The notes beneath the pieces were generated by a model. That model saw only the letters and a program-made list of their open reading frames with translations, had not been told where the DNA came from and did not search any database. From Oxalobacter formigenes (GTDB taxonomy: Bacteria > Pseudomonadota > Gammaproteobacteria > Burkholderiales > Burkholderiaceae_D): 12,452 bases of DNA. The position numbers and the translations under genes were made by a program. Location of the stretch: assembly GCA_019424645.1 (NCBI GenBank), contig JAHYZB010000032.1, positions 1-12,452 on the forward strand, given 5' to 3'. Positions 1 to 5,907 of the stretch are shown piece after piece (within the stretch, counting starts at the first letter, position 1; the number at the start of each line of letters is the position of its first letter).

Positions 1-129
1 CAACAGCATGGTAAAGATAAGATACGGCACCAGAAAATTGAAGTGCCACAAGACGGAAAACCCGATTGCACCAAAAACGATTCCCAGAGGCAATGTCCAG
101 TTTTTGACGAATGTGATTACGGTTTTCAT
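1..129 (-). CDS. N-terminus of a membrane protein, possibly a bile acid:sodium symporter-type transporter (partial)
   Basis: An ATG at 129 opens a minus-strand frame that runs off the window start after 43 codons. An AGGTG ribosome binding site lies a few bases upstream. The visible protein begins MKTVITFVKNWTLPLG and is mostly hydrophobic, with one membrane segment at about residues 12-28 and the start of a second at about 33-43 (FLVPYLIFTMLL). The pattern of a short basic start, then KNWTLP, then a PYLIFTMLL segment recalls the N-terminus of bacterial BASS-family (bile acid:Na+ symporter-like) proteins. That family call is from memory of the pattern and is tentative; another multi-pass transporter is possible. 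The gene is separated from the upstream exported-protein genes by 300 bases carrying two inverted repeats, so it probably has its own promoter. Confidence 0.7.
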   Translation of the reverse strand, partial: MKTVITFVKNWTLPLGIVFGAIGFSVLWHFNFLVPYLIFTMLL

Positions 130-149
130 GGCAACACCTGACTATGCTG

Positions 150-164
150 GTTGATGTGATCAAC
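150..164. promoter_or_regulatory. Perfect 6+6 dyad upstream of the transporter start
   Basis: GTTGAT and ATCAAC flank a 3-base centre (GTG). The dyad ends 20 bases before the ATG at 129 of the leftward membrane-protein gene. Its size and place fit an operator for a dimeric repressor that would block transcription or early elongation. It could also fold as a small hairpin in the mRNA leader. The regulator is unknown. Confidence 0.35.
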
Positions 165-205
165 GAAATTTGAATATCGGCAATGTCAGTTTATTCTTTT
201 GGAAT

Positions 206-254
206 CCATATAAAAAATACTTTTTTTGTTTGAATTTATATATTTTTCATATGG
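206..254. repeat. AT-rich inverted repeat, 14-base arms
   Basis: The arms are 206-219 (CCATATAAAAAATA) and 241-254 (TATTTTTCATATGG), with a 21-base spacer. Thirteen of 14 positions are complementary, and the single mismatch becomes a G-U pair in a leftward transcript, so the full 14-pair stem could form in that RNA. It lies about 80-125 bases before the transporter start. No T-run follows the stem in either direction, so it is not an ordinary terminator. It could be a regulator-binding dyad, a leader-RNA stem, or intrinsically bent AT-rich DNA. Confidence 0.45.
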
Positions 255-374
255 ATGATGGATGAGGAATTGAAACAGCCATTTACCGGAAACATATCTG
301 TTTCACTCAGGCACGACAACTGGACAGGAAGTGCGTGTTTTGACAGGACCAACGGATGACATTGGCTCAAACCT

Positions 375-407
375 CCCGTGTTTGCGGCTGCATACCGCAA
401 GAACGGG
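375..407 (-). terminator. Interrupted hairpin after the exported-protein gene
   Basis: CCCGT (375-379) pairs with ACGGG (403-407) and TTGCGG (382-387) with CCGCAA (395-400). They are separated by a symmetrical 2-base internal loop, with a 7-base apical loop. The hairpin sits 22 bases past the stop of the leftward gene ending at 430. In the leftward direction only a short TTT follows, so it may be a weak terminator or an mRNA 3'-end stabiliser. Confidence 0.4.
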
Positions 408-429
408 CGAAAGTTGATTTAAAAGGGAA

Positions 430-1134
430 TCACGGCAGCCACTTGAAATCCATCTGGCGCCACAGGGCATTGAGCCTTTTCATGGCCAGTTCGGGTTTCA
501 TGGCATCCTTGTCCGGCGGGCTCTGAACGGAAGGATCGATGGCATTGACCATCAATTCGACTGAATAGCACCGGTTTTGATGAACGGTACGATACGCCTC
601 GACATCGATGCTTTTGCTCATGGCAGCGTCTTTTGCCGTGAAATAGGTATAGACAATGTCGTTGTTTTTGAACGTTTTCAGGCTTTTTTGATCGGCATTG
701 GCAGGCAGCTCCCGGCATTGCGAAACCACGGCGGGATCGGTACTGACGCCTATCCGGATATCGGCAACCGTCGTCTTTTGGGGAGTTGTCGGCAATTTGA
801 TCGACACGAGACGGCGGCCATTGTCTTTCGTACTGAAATAACTCCAGTTGCCGGGTTGCAGATATGTAGCTTCAAACTGGTGAGATGGCCTCAGCCCCGA
901 CGGATAGACAAACTGAAAGCCATAAGTACTGTCGATCCATGTGCTTGTTTTTTTGGGAATCGCGGCAATCCGCTTGCGCAAGGTGCTGACATCGATGACG
1001 GACCCGTTTTTTTTGTTGCATTCGGAAGGAACGTCGTCCGGACTCAGGGGTTTATCCCCGGCGAACGACATGGAAGCCACCGGCATCATGGCGCATAAGA
1101 CAAGCAAGATTTTGGCAATATCCTGTTTTCTCAT
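430..1134 (-). CDS. Exported protein of unknown function (234 aa)
   Basis: I do not recognise a named family. Starting at the ATG at 1134 gives a typical Sec signal peptide: a basic MRKQDIAK start, a hydrophobic core at about residues 7-20 and a likely signal peptidase I site after SFA at residue 25. An in-frame ATG at 1149 would add five residues ahead of it. AGGGA five bases before the 1134 ATG supports the later start. The mature protein has aromatic-rich beta-like stretches (TYGFQFVYP at about 70-78, YLQPGNWSYF at about 91-100), like small periplasmic beta-sandwich proteins, and three cysteines (C39, C140, C189), of which two could form a disulfide. The cysteine inside the signal peptide (C14, LVLC) is a poor lipobox. 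The gene follows the other exported-protein gene by 28 bases, so the two are probably co-transcribed. The product likely acts in the periplasm; its substrate or partner is unknown. Confidence 0.8.
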   Translation of the reverse strand: MRKQDIAKILLVLCAMMPVASMSFAGDKPLSPDDVPSECNKKNGSVIDVSTLRKRIAAIPKKTSTWIDSTYGFQFVYPSGLRPSHQFEATYLQPGNWSYFSTKDNGRRLVSIKLPTTPQKTTVADIRIGVSTDPAVVSQCRELPANADQKSLKTFKNNDIVYTYFTAKDAAMSKSIDVEAYRTVHQNRCYSVELMVNAIDPSVQSPPDKDAMKPELAMKRLNALWRQMDFKWLP

Positions 1135-1162
1135 AGTTTCCCTGATCATTTACCCTGTTCAG

Positions 1163-1630
1163 TCAAATCGACTGGCGGGTATAACTTTCCGATCGTGTAA
1201 TATTGGCGTTAAACGAAACTGCCCGGCCATTTCTCGGATTCAGCTGGCAGGAAAATGTAAAGTAATGCCAGGTTACACCCGCCCTGACCTGCCCGGTGCC
1301 AGTCAGCAACTCGTTACTTTCCAGTTTAAGACTGTCACTTTGTGTATCGCCGAGAAATACCCTGTCTGCATTTTTGTATTGTCTCTGGAAATACCGCAGT
1401 GCGGCCGGACGACACATGGTTTCAGACACTTTTTTGGCATCACTCCAGTCCATCGCCATCTGGCGTTCCGATGGCGACTGTATCTTGGAAAATTCATTCC
1501 GGATGACCTGCTGCTGTCTGTATGACAAAACGCTTTTGCCCGGATCGGTGACATTCTGCGCGTTGGCCATATTCAACAATGCCAGTACAACGACGCCTCC
1601 AGCCAATCCTGTCAGGATTCGTTTCGACAT
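1163..1630 (-). CDS. Small exported protein of unknown function (155 aa)
   Basis: The protein has a clear Sec signal peptide (MSKRILTGLAGGVVVLALL, likely cleavage after ANA at residue 24) and a mature part of about 131 residues. A perfect GGAGG (1637-1641) sits 6 bases upstream of the ATG, which fixes the start. The mature protein has exactly two cysteines, C73 in ETMCRPAA and C128 in WHYFTFSCQL, a likely disulfide pair. The second half reads G-x-G-x-V-x-x-G-x-T-W-x-x-F-x-F-x-C, a layout seen in several small exported domain-of-unknown-function families such as DUF930-like proteins; I cannot assign one. The first half (about 36-70) is polar and probably helical. It is the first gene of a likely two-gene operon with the 234-aa exported protein downstream, so the two may share a periplasmic task. 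Confidence 0.85.
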   Translation of the reverse strand: MSKRILTGLAGGVVVLALLNMANAQNVTDPGKSVLSYRQQQVIRNEFSKIQSPSERQMAMDWSDAKKVSETMCRPAALRYFQRQYKNADRVFLGDTQSDSLKLESNELLTGTGQVRAGVTWHYFTFSCQLNPRNGRAVSFNANITRSESYTRQSI

Positions 1631-1636
1631 TTTCAG

Positions 1637-1641
1637 CCTCC
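1637..1641 (-). promoter_or_regulatory. Strong ribosome binding site of the 155-aa exported protein
   Basis: The leftward strand reads GGAGG followed by CTGAAA and the ATG at 1630. This is a full-strength Shine-Dalgarno at optimal spacing, which suggests the first gene of the exported pair is well translated. Confidence 0.75.
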
Positions 1642-1720
1642 ATCCAGTCCGTAAAATAAGTTATCTGCCTTTATCTACAGTCTACAGGTCAGATTGGTCT
1701 TAATAGTAACAGCAAATCGC

Positions 1721-1766
1721 AAAAAAAATAAATGTCCGGCTTCAATTTTATCTGAATGCCGGACAT
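1721..1766 (-). terminator. Rho-independent terminator of sppA
   Basis: ATGTCCGGC (1732-1740) pairs perfectly with GCCGGACAT (1758-1766). TTCA/TGAA extends the stem inward past a one-base bulge. In the leftward direction the stem is followed by TTATTTTTTTT (complement of the A-run at 1721-1728). It begins 12 bases past the sppA stop and separates sppA from the exported-protein operon. Confidence 0.85.
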
Positions 1767-1778
1767 ATAAAAAACGAA

Positions 1779-2726
1779 TCAGCGCAATGGAACGGGATTG
1801 ATATCGAGACCGGCCTGAACCGCGCCGTAACCGACCGATGCGCCGAATTTCTTCAGGAAACGGTCAGACAGTCTTTCCTGTTCGGTATAATCGATAATGA
1901 CCGGTTCCCCGATTACGTCACGGGCGACGCTTTCAATGGTACCCAGGTCGTCAGCCAGCCCCATTTTAATTGCTTCGGGACCAAGAAAAACCAGCCCGCT
2001 GTAGATTTCCTTGTTTTCTTTCAACCGGTCGCCCCTGCCCTGACGGACAACGTCGATGAATTGCTGGTGAATCTGGTTCAACATGGACTGTGCATACTGG
2101 ACCTGCTGTGGCGTCTGCGGGCTGAACGGGTCAAGGAATCCCTTGTATTCGCCAGCCGTCAACAGACGGCGTTCGACACCGAGTTTCTGCATCAGGCCTG
2201 TGACGCCGAAACCGTTGATCATGACGCCGATGGAACCGACCATACTGGCCTTGTCGACAAAAATCTTGTCCGCCGCTGCCGCAACATAATAGCCGCCGGA
2301 AGCGCACAATTCTTCAACGACGACGTAAAGAGGCTTGTCGGGATGAACCTGACGCAAACGCCGGATTTCATCGTAAATCATGCCTGCCTGAACGGGGCTT
2401 CCACCCGGGCTGTTGATTTTCAGGATAACCCCTGTTGCCAATGGTTCGTCATAGGCCTTGTCCAGTGCCTTGATGATATTGGCGGCCGACGAATTGCCGG
2501 AGGAATCGATCGTTCCGCGGATTTCAACCATTGCCGTATGCTTTTGGACAGGAGCGGTTTCCTTGCTTGAAAGAGAAAGGCTTTTGATCGAGAAAATCAC
2601 AAAAATGACCAGAATGAGGGTCACCAGCTTGAAAAAGATACCCCAACGGCGGCGTGCCCGTTGCTCTTTTAAGGTTTGTAGCATCAGTTTTTCAAGAACT
2701 TCGCGTTCCAGACCATTTTCACTCAT
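1779..2726 (-). CDS. sppA: Signal peptide peptidase SppA, short form (S49 family)
   Basis: SppA is a membrane-anchored serine protease that degrades cleaved signal peptides and other membrane-associated peptides. At 315 aa this is the single-domain form (like the roughly 335-aa Bacillus type), not the two-domain E. coli form. A basic cytoplasmic start (RARRRW, about 24-28) precedes one membrane segment at about 31-47, so the catalytic domain lies outside the cytoplasmic membrane. The S49 landmarks are visible: NSPGGS (105-110), the nucleophile Ser143 in CASGGYY, DKASMVGSIGVM (158-169), and the probable general base Lys195 in GEYKG. The Ser-Lys dyad assignment follows family knowledge. The ATG at 2726 has GGAG about 10 bases upstream. 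A TATAAT box lies at 2843-2848 on the leftward strand and a terminator follows the gene, so it is probably a single-gene transcript. Confidence 0.95.
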   Translation of the reverse strand: MSENGLEREVLEKLMLQTLKEQRARRRWGIFFKLVTLILVIFVIFSIKSLSLSSKETAPVQKHTAMVEIRGTIDSSGNSSAANIIKALDKAYDEPLATGVILKINSPGGSPVQAGMIYDEIRRLRQVHPDKPLYVVVEELCASGGYYVAAAADKIFVDKASMVGSIGVMINGFGVTGLMQKLGVERRLLTAGEYKGFLDPFSPQTPQQVQYAQSMLNQIHQQFIDVVRQGRGDRLKENKEIYSGLVFLGPEAIKMGLADDLGTIESVARDVIGEPVIIDYTEQERLSDRFLKKFGASVGYGAVQAGLDINPVPLR

Positions 2727-2842
2727 TTTCAGACCACTCCGGATGAACTGTTTGGCAGAATTGCCCTTTTATTCCCTTTGACTCCTGCCATATACCGGAT
2801 ACCAGGCAATGAAGCACCGGATCGACAGGTCACAGGAAGGGA

Positions 2843-2872
2843 ATTATAGGCACAAACAGGTAAAAGATGGAA
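2843..2872 (-). promoter_or_regulatory. Candidate sigma-70 promoter of sppA
   Basis: On the leftward strand a perfect TATAAT (2848-2843) is preceded at 18 bases by TTCCAT (2872-2867), a weak -35. Transcription would begin near 2836 and leave a leader of about 110 bases before sppA. The -10 match is strong but the -35 is poor. Confidence 0.45.
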
Positions 2873-2998
2873 TTTTTGTCCCGTCTGTATGGATAAACAT
2901 CAACAGGCGAAAAGAGTCGGTACTGACTGAAACGCTCATCCAGTGCCTGTTTTCCACGCTCTGATGTCACAAGCTTCTCTTCAGGGCTGCCCGGGTAA

Positions 2999-3012
2999 TG
3001 TCATGTTTGACA
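2999..3012. promoter_or_regulatory. Small dyad overlapping a TTGACA box upstream of the cupin gene
   Basis: TGTCA (2999-3003) and TGACA (3008-3012) are inverted around TGTT. The right arm is part of TTGACA (3007-3012). A second TTGACA occurs at 3054-3059, with only a weak -10 (TAAACA at 3076-3081, 16-base spacer). The dyad could be an operator over a promoter for the cupin gene, but neither promoter is convincing. Confidence 0.25.
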
Positions 3013-3124
3013 CAATCGTACCTGCTTTCGGCATCATCCATCGTATATTGGCTTTGACAAGGAAAGTGCCGCCATTAAACAGTATCAAGCGATCTGTTTC
3101 CATTTCTTCAGGAGCGAATCAACA

Positions 3125-3460
3125 ATGAAAAGAATCGAATTGATCAAGGGAGCTTTCATTCCGCGTGAAAAAATCGGATACGCCAGGGGAAGCGTCGTCA
3201 GCCAGCAGCTTGTTTCCAATACTGCCGGCAACATAACCCTGTTTTCGTTCGACGAGGGCCAGCAGTTAAGTGAACATACCGCCCCCTTTGACGCCGTTTG
3301 CCAGATTCTGGAAGGCAAGGCTGAAATTCACGTCGGAAAGGATGTCTATCAGATGGGCGAAGAAGAAATGATCATCATGCCCGCGAATGTTCCTCATGCG
3401 CTTTATGCTGTCGGGTCATTCAAAATGATGCTCATCATGATCAAGGGACAGGCCGGATAA
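3125..3460 (+). CDS. Small single-domain cupin protein (111 aa)
   Basis: This is a stand-alone cupin of the usual size for the EHTAPFDA group of bacterial cupins, whose substrate is not known to me. Motif 1 is G45-x5-H51-T-A-P-F-D, followed by QILEGKAEIHVG (60-71). It keeps the first histidine, but the second is replaced by alanine (A53). Motif 2 is MIIMPANVPHALYA (82-95), with H91. With two of the usual ligands visible (H51, H91), a metal site may still form but would be non-classical. There is no signal peptide, so the protein is cytoplasmic. AGGAG at 3110-3114 supports the ATG. It is transcribed away from sppA and converges on the HAD gene. As I recall it, this position between sppA and the HAD gene holds a Rieske-type gene in many Burkholderiales. 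A sugar- or small-acid-binding or isomerase role is only a guess. Confidence 0.9.
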   Translation: MKRIELIKGAFIPREKIGYARGSVVSQQLVSNTAGNITLFSFDEGQQLSEHTAPFDAVCQILEGKAEIHVGKDVYQMGEEEMIIMPANVPHALYAVGSFKMMLIMIKGQAG

Positions 3461-3569
3461 GAATCCGGGAACATTTTTGCCCGACACGGCAGAAAAAAGC
3501 GTAATACCTTTTCCCTTTGACGATTGGCGGGACAGAACTGTCCAATACCCGATTCAGCAGAGTCACATG

Positions 3570-4229
3570 TCAGGCATGATCGTTCAGCCAGCGATGCAGT
3601 TCTTCGACCGTATCGGCGGAATACATGGGGTGCATCAGCTGCAACTCTTTCTGAGAATGGGCACCGTACTGTACTGCGATACCGGAAGCACCCGCATTGT
3701 TTGCCATCAGCAAATCGTGGGTTGTATCGCCGATCATGACCGTGCGCTTCATAGGTTCGCCCAGCTGTTCAGTCAGTTCGAGCAACATGGCCGGATGGGG
3801 TTTGGAATGTGTTTCATCAGCCGTTCGTCTGGCATCGAAATATCCCTGCAATCCCACTTCGTCGATAGCGCGGTTCAGGCCTGCCCGGCTTTTTCCTGTG
3901 GCAACCGCCAGAAGGTAATCCTGGTTTTTCAGGTCATCAAGCATTTCCCGGACACCATCGAACAGGGACAACGACACACTGTTTTGCAGGAAATGGGTGC
4001 GATAACGTTCGACGAGCTTTGGATAAAATTCAGGGCTGACATCGGGTAATACGGCTTCCAGCGCTTCCCTGAGCCCAAGACCAATGACATGGGCGGCTTT
4101 CTTTTTATCGGGTATTGGCAAACCCAGATCGACCGCTGAAGCCTGCAGGCTTTTGACGATGGCGGACGTACTGTCCATCAGTGTGCCGTCCCAGTCGAAA
4201 ACGATCAGGTTGAATTGTTGTTTGGACAT
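3570..4229 (-). CDS. HAD-superfamily hydrolase, phosphoglycolate phosphatase-like (219 aa)
   Basis: This is a cytoplasmic HAD subfamily IA phosphatase with all four motifs. Motif I is FDWDGTLMDS, with nucleophile Asp12 and general acid Asp14. Motif II is Thr111 in VATGKSR. Motif III is Lys143 in SKPHP. Motif IV is GDTTHD, with Asp168 and Asp172 for Mg2+ binding. The alpha-helical C1 cap lies at about residues 18-90. The length matches Gph-like and HAD-IA enzymes. Its natural substrate cannot be read from the sequence; housecleaning dephosphorylation of 2-phosphoglycolate or a similar metabolite is plausible. It lies 108 bases downstream of rluC on the same strand with no terminator between them, so it is probably co-transcribed with rluC. 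A conserved HAD gene next to rluC is familiar from other Burkholderiales. A weak AGGGA about 10 bases before the ATG supports the start. Confidence 0.92.
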   Translation of the reverse strand: MSKQQFNLIVFDWDGTLMDSTSAIVKSLQASAVDLGLPIPDKKKAAHVIGLGLREALEAVLPDVSPEFYPKLVERYRTHFLQNSVSLSLFDGVREMLDDLKNQDYLLAVATGKSRAGLNRAIDEVGLQGYFDARRTADETHSKPHPAMLLELTEQLGEPMKRTVMIGDTTHDLLMANNAGASGIAVQYGAHSQKELQLMHPMYSADTVEELHRWLNDHA

Positions 4230-4337
4230 GTATGATCAATCCCTTTCGGATAGCCTCACCGCCGCTTCCGCTTTTTTTCGGAAATGAGCGCAATCTGGAT
4301 AAATGGTTTATCGAAACCGGATTTTACCGTAAATACT

Positions 4338-5357
4338 TCATGCGTCCTTGTCGTTTTCGGCAAGAAGGCCTTTCAGATAACCGGAGCATTCGTCTGGCAA
4401 AGGCGCAGAAACAGTAAAGGGTTTGCCGGTTTCCGGATGCATGAACGTGATCTTGTATGCATGCAGAAACATGCGTTTCAGGGCGTCCTCGCCTTTTTTG
4501 CCCTTCTGGATTTCCCGGTTCAGTTCAAAGTCACCGTATTTGTCGTCACCGGCAATGACATGCCCGGAGGAAGCCAGATGAACGCGGATCTGGTGCGTGC
4601 GTCCCGTCTTCAGTTCGGCTTCCAGTAGCGTGAATGAGGGAAAGCGCTTTAATACATTGAAAATGGTATGCGAAGCCAGGCCATCGGCATCGACCCTGAC
4701 CCGTCGCTCGCCATCGGCCGTATGATACTTCAGCAAGGGAAGCTTGACGTGCTGACGCTGATTCTTCCAGTCGCCCTTCACAAGCGCCTGATAACGCTTG
4801 TCGATCACCCCTTCGCGAATTTGTTCATGGAGTTTGACCAGCGCACTCCGTTTTTTTGCCAGAACGAGAATACCGGAAGTTTCCTTGTCCAGCCGGTGCA
4901 CCAGTTCCAGGAATCTGGCATCGGGTCTTGCGGCACGCAGCTGCTCGATGACCCCGTAAGAAACACCGGAACCACCATGAACGGCTACACCTGCCGGTTT
5001 GTTGATGACCAGAATACTGTCATCTTCATACAGGATGTCGAAGCTGGCGCCGGGTACGTGTTTTTCTTCCCGTTCAGCGACCTTGATCGGTGGAATGCGG
5101 ATCGTATCGCCTTCCTGAAGCCGGTAAGTCTGGTCGATCCGTTTTTTGTTTACACGGACCTCGCCAGACCGCAAAATCCGGTAAATATGGCTTTTCGGAA
5201 CACCTTTGCAGGTACGGAACAGGTAATTGTCGATTCGCTGTCCGTCATCGTTTTCCGATACGGTGACCTGCCGAACCTGCTGCGATGATGAAATATCTGC
5301 AGTAGCGACCTGTTTTTTAACACTTTTACTGATATTTCCTCTATGAGTTTGGGCCAT
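4338..5357 (-). CDS. rluC: 23S rRNA pseudouridine synthase RluC
   Basis: RluC makes pseudouridines at positions 955, 2504 and 2580 of 23S rRNA in E. coli numbering, in and near the peptidyl transferase centre. The protein (339 aa) has an S4 RNA-binding domain at about 40-100 (GQRIDNYLF, KSHIYRILRSGEVRVNKKR) and an RluA-family catalytic domain at about 105-325. The catalytic Asp157 lies in HRLDKETSG. Other RluA-family stretches are NKPAGVAVHGG (119-129), KRYQALVKG (187-195) and TGRTHQIRVHL (251-261). The GVPKSHIYRILRSGEVRVN block favours RluC over RluA and RluD. I chose the ATG at 5357, giving an N-terminus of the normal length. The frame stays open upstream to 5540, but that extension reads like non-coding DNA. 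The chosen start has only a poor Shine-Dalgarno (GGCGGA about 13 bases upstream). The gene is divergent from rne. Confidence 0.95.
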   Translation of the reverse strand: MAQTHRGNISKSVKKQVATADISSSQQVRQVTVSENDDGQRIDNYLFRTCKGVPKSHIYRILRSGEVRVNKKRIDQTYRLQEGDTIRIPPIKVAEREEKHVPGASFDILYEDDSILVINKPAGVAVHGGSGVSYGVIEQLRAARPDARFLELVHRLDKETSGILVLAKKRSALVKLHEQIREGVIDKRYQALVKGDWKNQRQHVKLPLLKYHTADGERRVRVDADGLASHTIFNVLKRFPSFTLLEAELKTGRTHQIRVHLASSGHVIAGDDKYGDFELNREIQKGKKGEDALKRMFLHAYKITFMHPETGKPFTVSAPLPDECSGYLKGLLAENDKDA

Positions 5358-5377
5358 TTGAATATATAATCCGCCAT

Positions 5378-5399
5378 CAGCCAATTTAATATATGGCTG
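5378..5399. promoter_or_regulatory. Dyad in the rluC leader
   Basis: CAGCCA (5378-5383) and TGGCTG (5394-5399) flank a 10-base AT-only spacer, 21 bases before the chosen rluC start. It could be a leader hairpin that limits access to the weak ribosome binding site, or a protein-binding dyad. Confidence 0.3.
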
Positions 5400-5400
5400 T

Positions 5401-5432
5401 CTGTGTACAATAATAATAAGCATTCTACACAG
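5401..5432. promoter_or_regulatory. Perfect CTGTGTA-N18-TACACAG dyad between rluC and rne
   Basis: The arms 5401-5407 and 5426-5432 are exact reverse complements. Their centres are 25 bases apart, a little over two helical turns, and the spacer is AT-rich with an AAT-triplet run. This geometry would suit a dimer contacting two half-sites on about the same DNA face. It lies upstream of both divergent genes. Confidence 0.3.
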
Positions 5433-5737
5433 TTGGGGCTTCCATTGGCCCCCGTAATTGATAAATTTAATGGAAAAGATGTGTACGCACCATTCCCGTG
5501 CAAATCTGGGTTGCGCCATAGCGTCAACCGGGCGGGACACGAAAGTGTGGATTTTGCGTCTGGATACAGAGAATTTGATGACAGGCAGAAACAGTTTGCT
5601 GCCCGTCGATGATGTGTTTGATAACTGAAGATTTTTAAGTTCGGCTTTGATTTGCTCTTTTCAGGATAATTACTTTTCTTGATGAATGAAATGCATATTG
5701 CAGGCGTAATCGCTGACCTCGAAACCCATCAGACCCA

Positions 5738-5893
5738 TCCCTGCCTAAGGGACGGCATGGACGGCTTGCGCCGTTTTGCCTTGTTTCTGGCATCTCTTTT
5801 CAATCCCGATCCTTATTCCCTGCGTACACCCCGGCAAAATTGATGAAGCGATTTTAAAGCGCTTCAATTAAAGGACCGTTGGCCGCAAGGCCA
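5738..5893 (+). promoter_or_regulatory. Structured 5' leader of rne, candidate autoregulatory element
   Basis: Four hairpins precede rne. They are TCCCT/AGGGA (5738-5752); ACGGC-TTGC-GCCGT (5761-5774), followed by TTTT; TGAAGCG/CGCTTCA (5844-5866) with a 9-base A/U-rich loop; and TGGCC-GCAA-GGCCA (5880-5893), a GNRA tetraloop stem one base before the GGGGTG ribosome binding site at 5895-5900. In E. coli the rne leader hairpins recruit RNase E to cut its own mRNA. Analogous autoregulation here is an inference from position and shape, not from matching sequence. The 5761-5778 hairpin with its T-run could also act as an attenuator. Confidence 0.5.
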
Positions 5894-5907
5894 CGGGGTG
5901 AACATAT

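Larger units (their letters stand above)
130..429. other. Intergenic region with two inverted repeats and a 3' hairpin
   Basis: This 300-base gap has no supported gene. It is very AT-rich around 183-255. It holds a hairpin just past the end of the exported-protein gene (375-407), a long AT-rich inverted repeat (206-254) and a perfect short dyad (150-164) next to the transporter start. I see no convincing -35/-10 pair, although the AT-rich block is the likely promoter area for the leftward transporter gene. Confidence 0.6.
2727..3124. other. Divergent intergenic region between sppA and the cupin gene
   Basis: This 398-base gap has no gene I can support. Its sppA side carries a perfect leftward TATAAT box (2843-2848). 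Its cupin side carries two TTGACA hexamers (3007-3012, 3054-3059) and a small dyad (2999-3012). AACAGGC (2902-2908) and GCCTGTT (2945-2951) form a widely spaced inverted repeat near the middle. The rest shows nothing clear. Confidence 0.5.
5358..5907. other. Divergent rluC-rne region, about 550 bases
   Basis: No gene is supported here. From left to right it holds a CAGCCA/TGGCTG dyad in the likely rluC leader (5378-5399), a CTGTGTA-N18-TACACAG dyad (5401-5432), a GGGGC/GCCCC hairpin (5435-5452), a GATAAT box that could be an rne -10 (5665-5670, no good -35), and a string of hairpins in the presumed rne leader (5738-5893). The long gap is expected because rne in other bacteria has a long autoregulated leader. 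Confidence 0.6.

Noticed and set aside
1090..1105. Possible lipobox (LVLC) in the signal peptide of the 234-aa exported protein
   Set aside because: The residue before the cysteine is Leu, not Gly, Ala or Ser, and the hydrophobic core continues past it. A standard SFA cleavage site follows at residue 25.
3530..3543. GGACAG-AA-CTGTCC dyad between the convergent cupin and HAD genes
   Set aside because: It could fold only as a five-pair stem with no T-run on either strand, so I would not call it a terminator. As an isolated short dyad between convergent genes it is weak evidence for anything else.
4266..4283. TTCCG/CGGAA hairpin between rluC and the HAD gene as a terminator
   Set aside because: The stem has only five pairs, and in the leftward RNA the homopolymer is an A-run in the loop with no T-run after the stem.
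5358..5540. Sixty-one codon upstream extension of the rluC frame
   Set aside because: It passes through AT-rich DNA with dyads, has no ribosome binding site at 5540, and gives an N-terminus unlike RluC, whereas the 5357 start yields the usual length.
5403..5612. A 69-codon rightward open frame upstream of rne
   Set aside because: No ribosome binding site, no recognisable protein features, and it runs through dyads at its beginning. It is best taken as chance.
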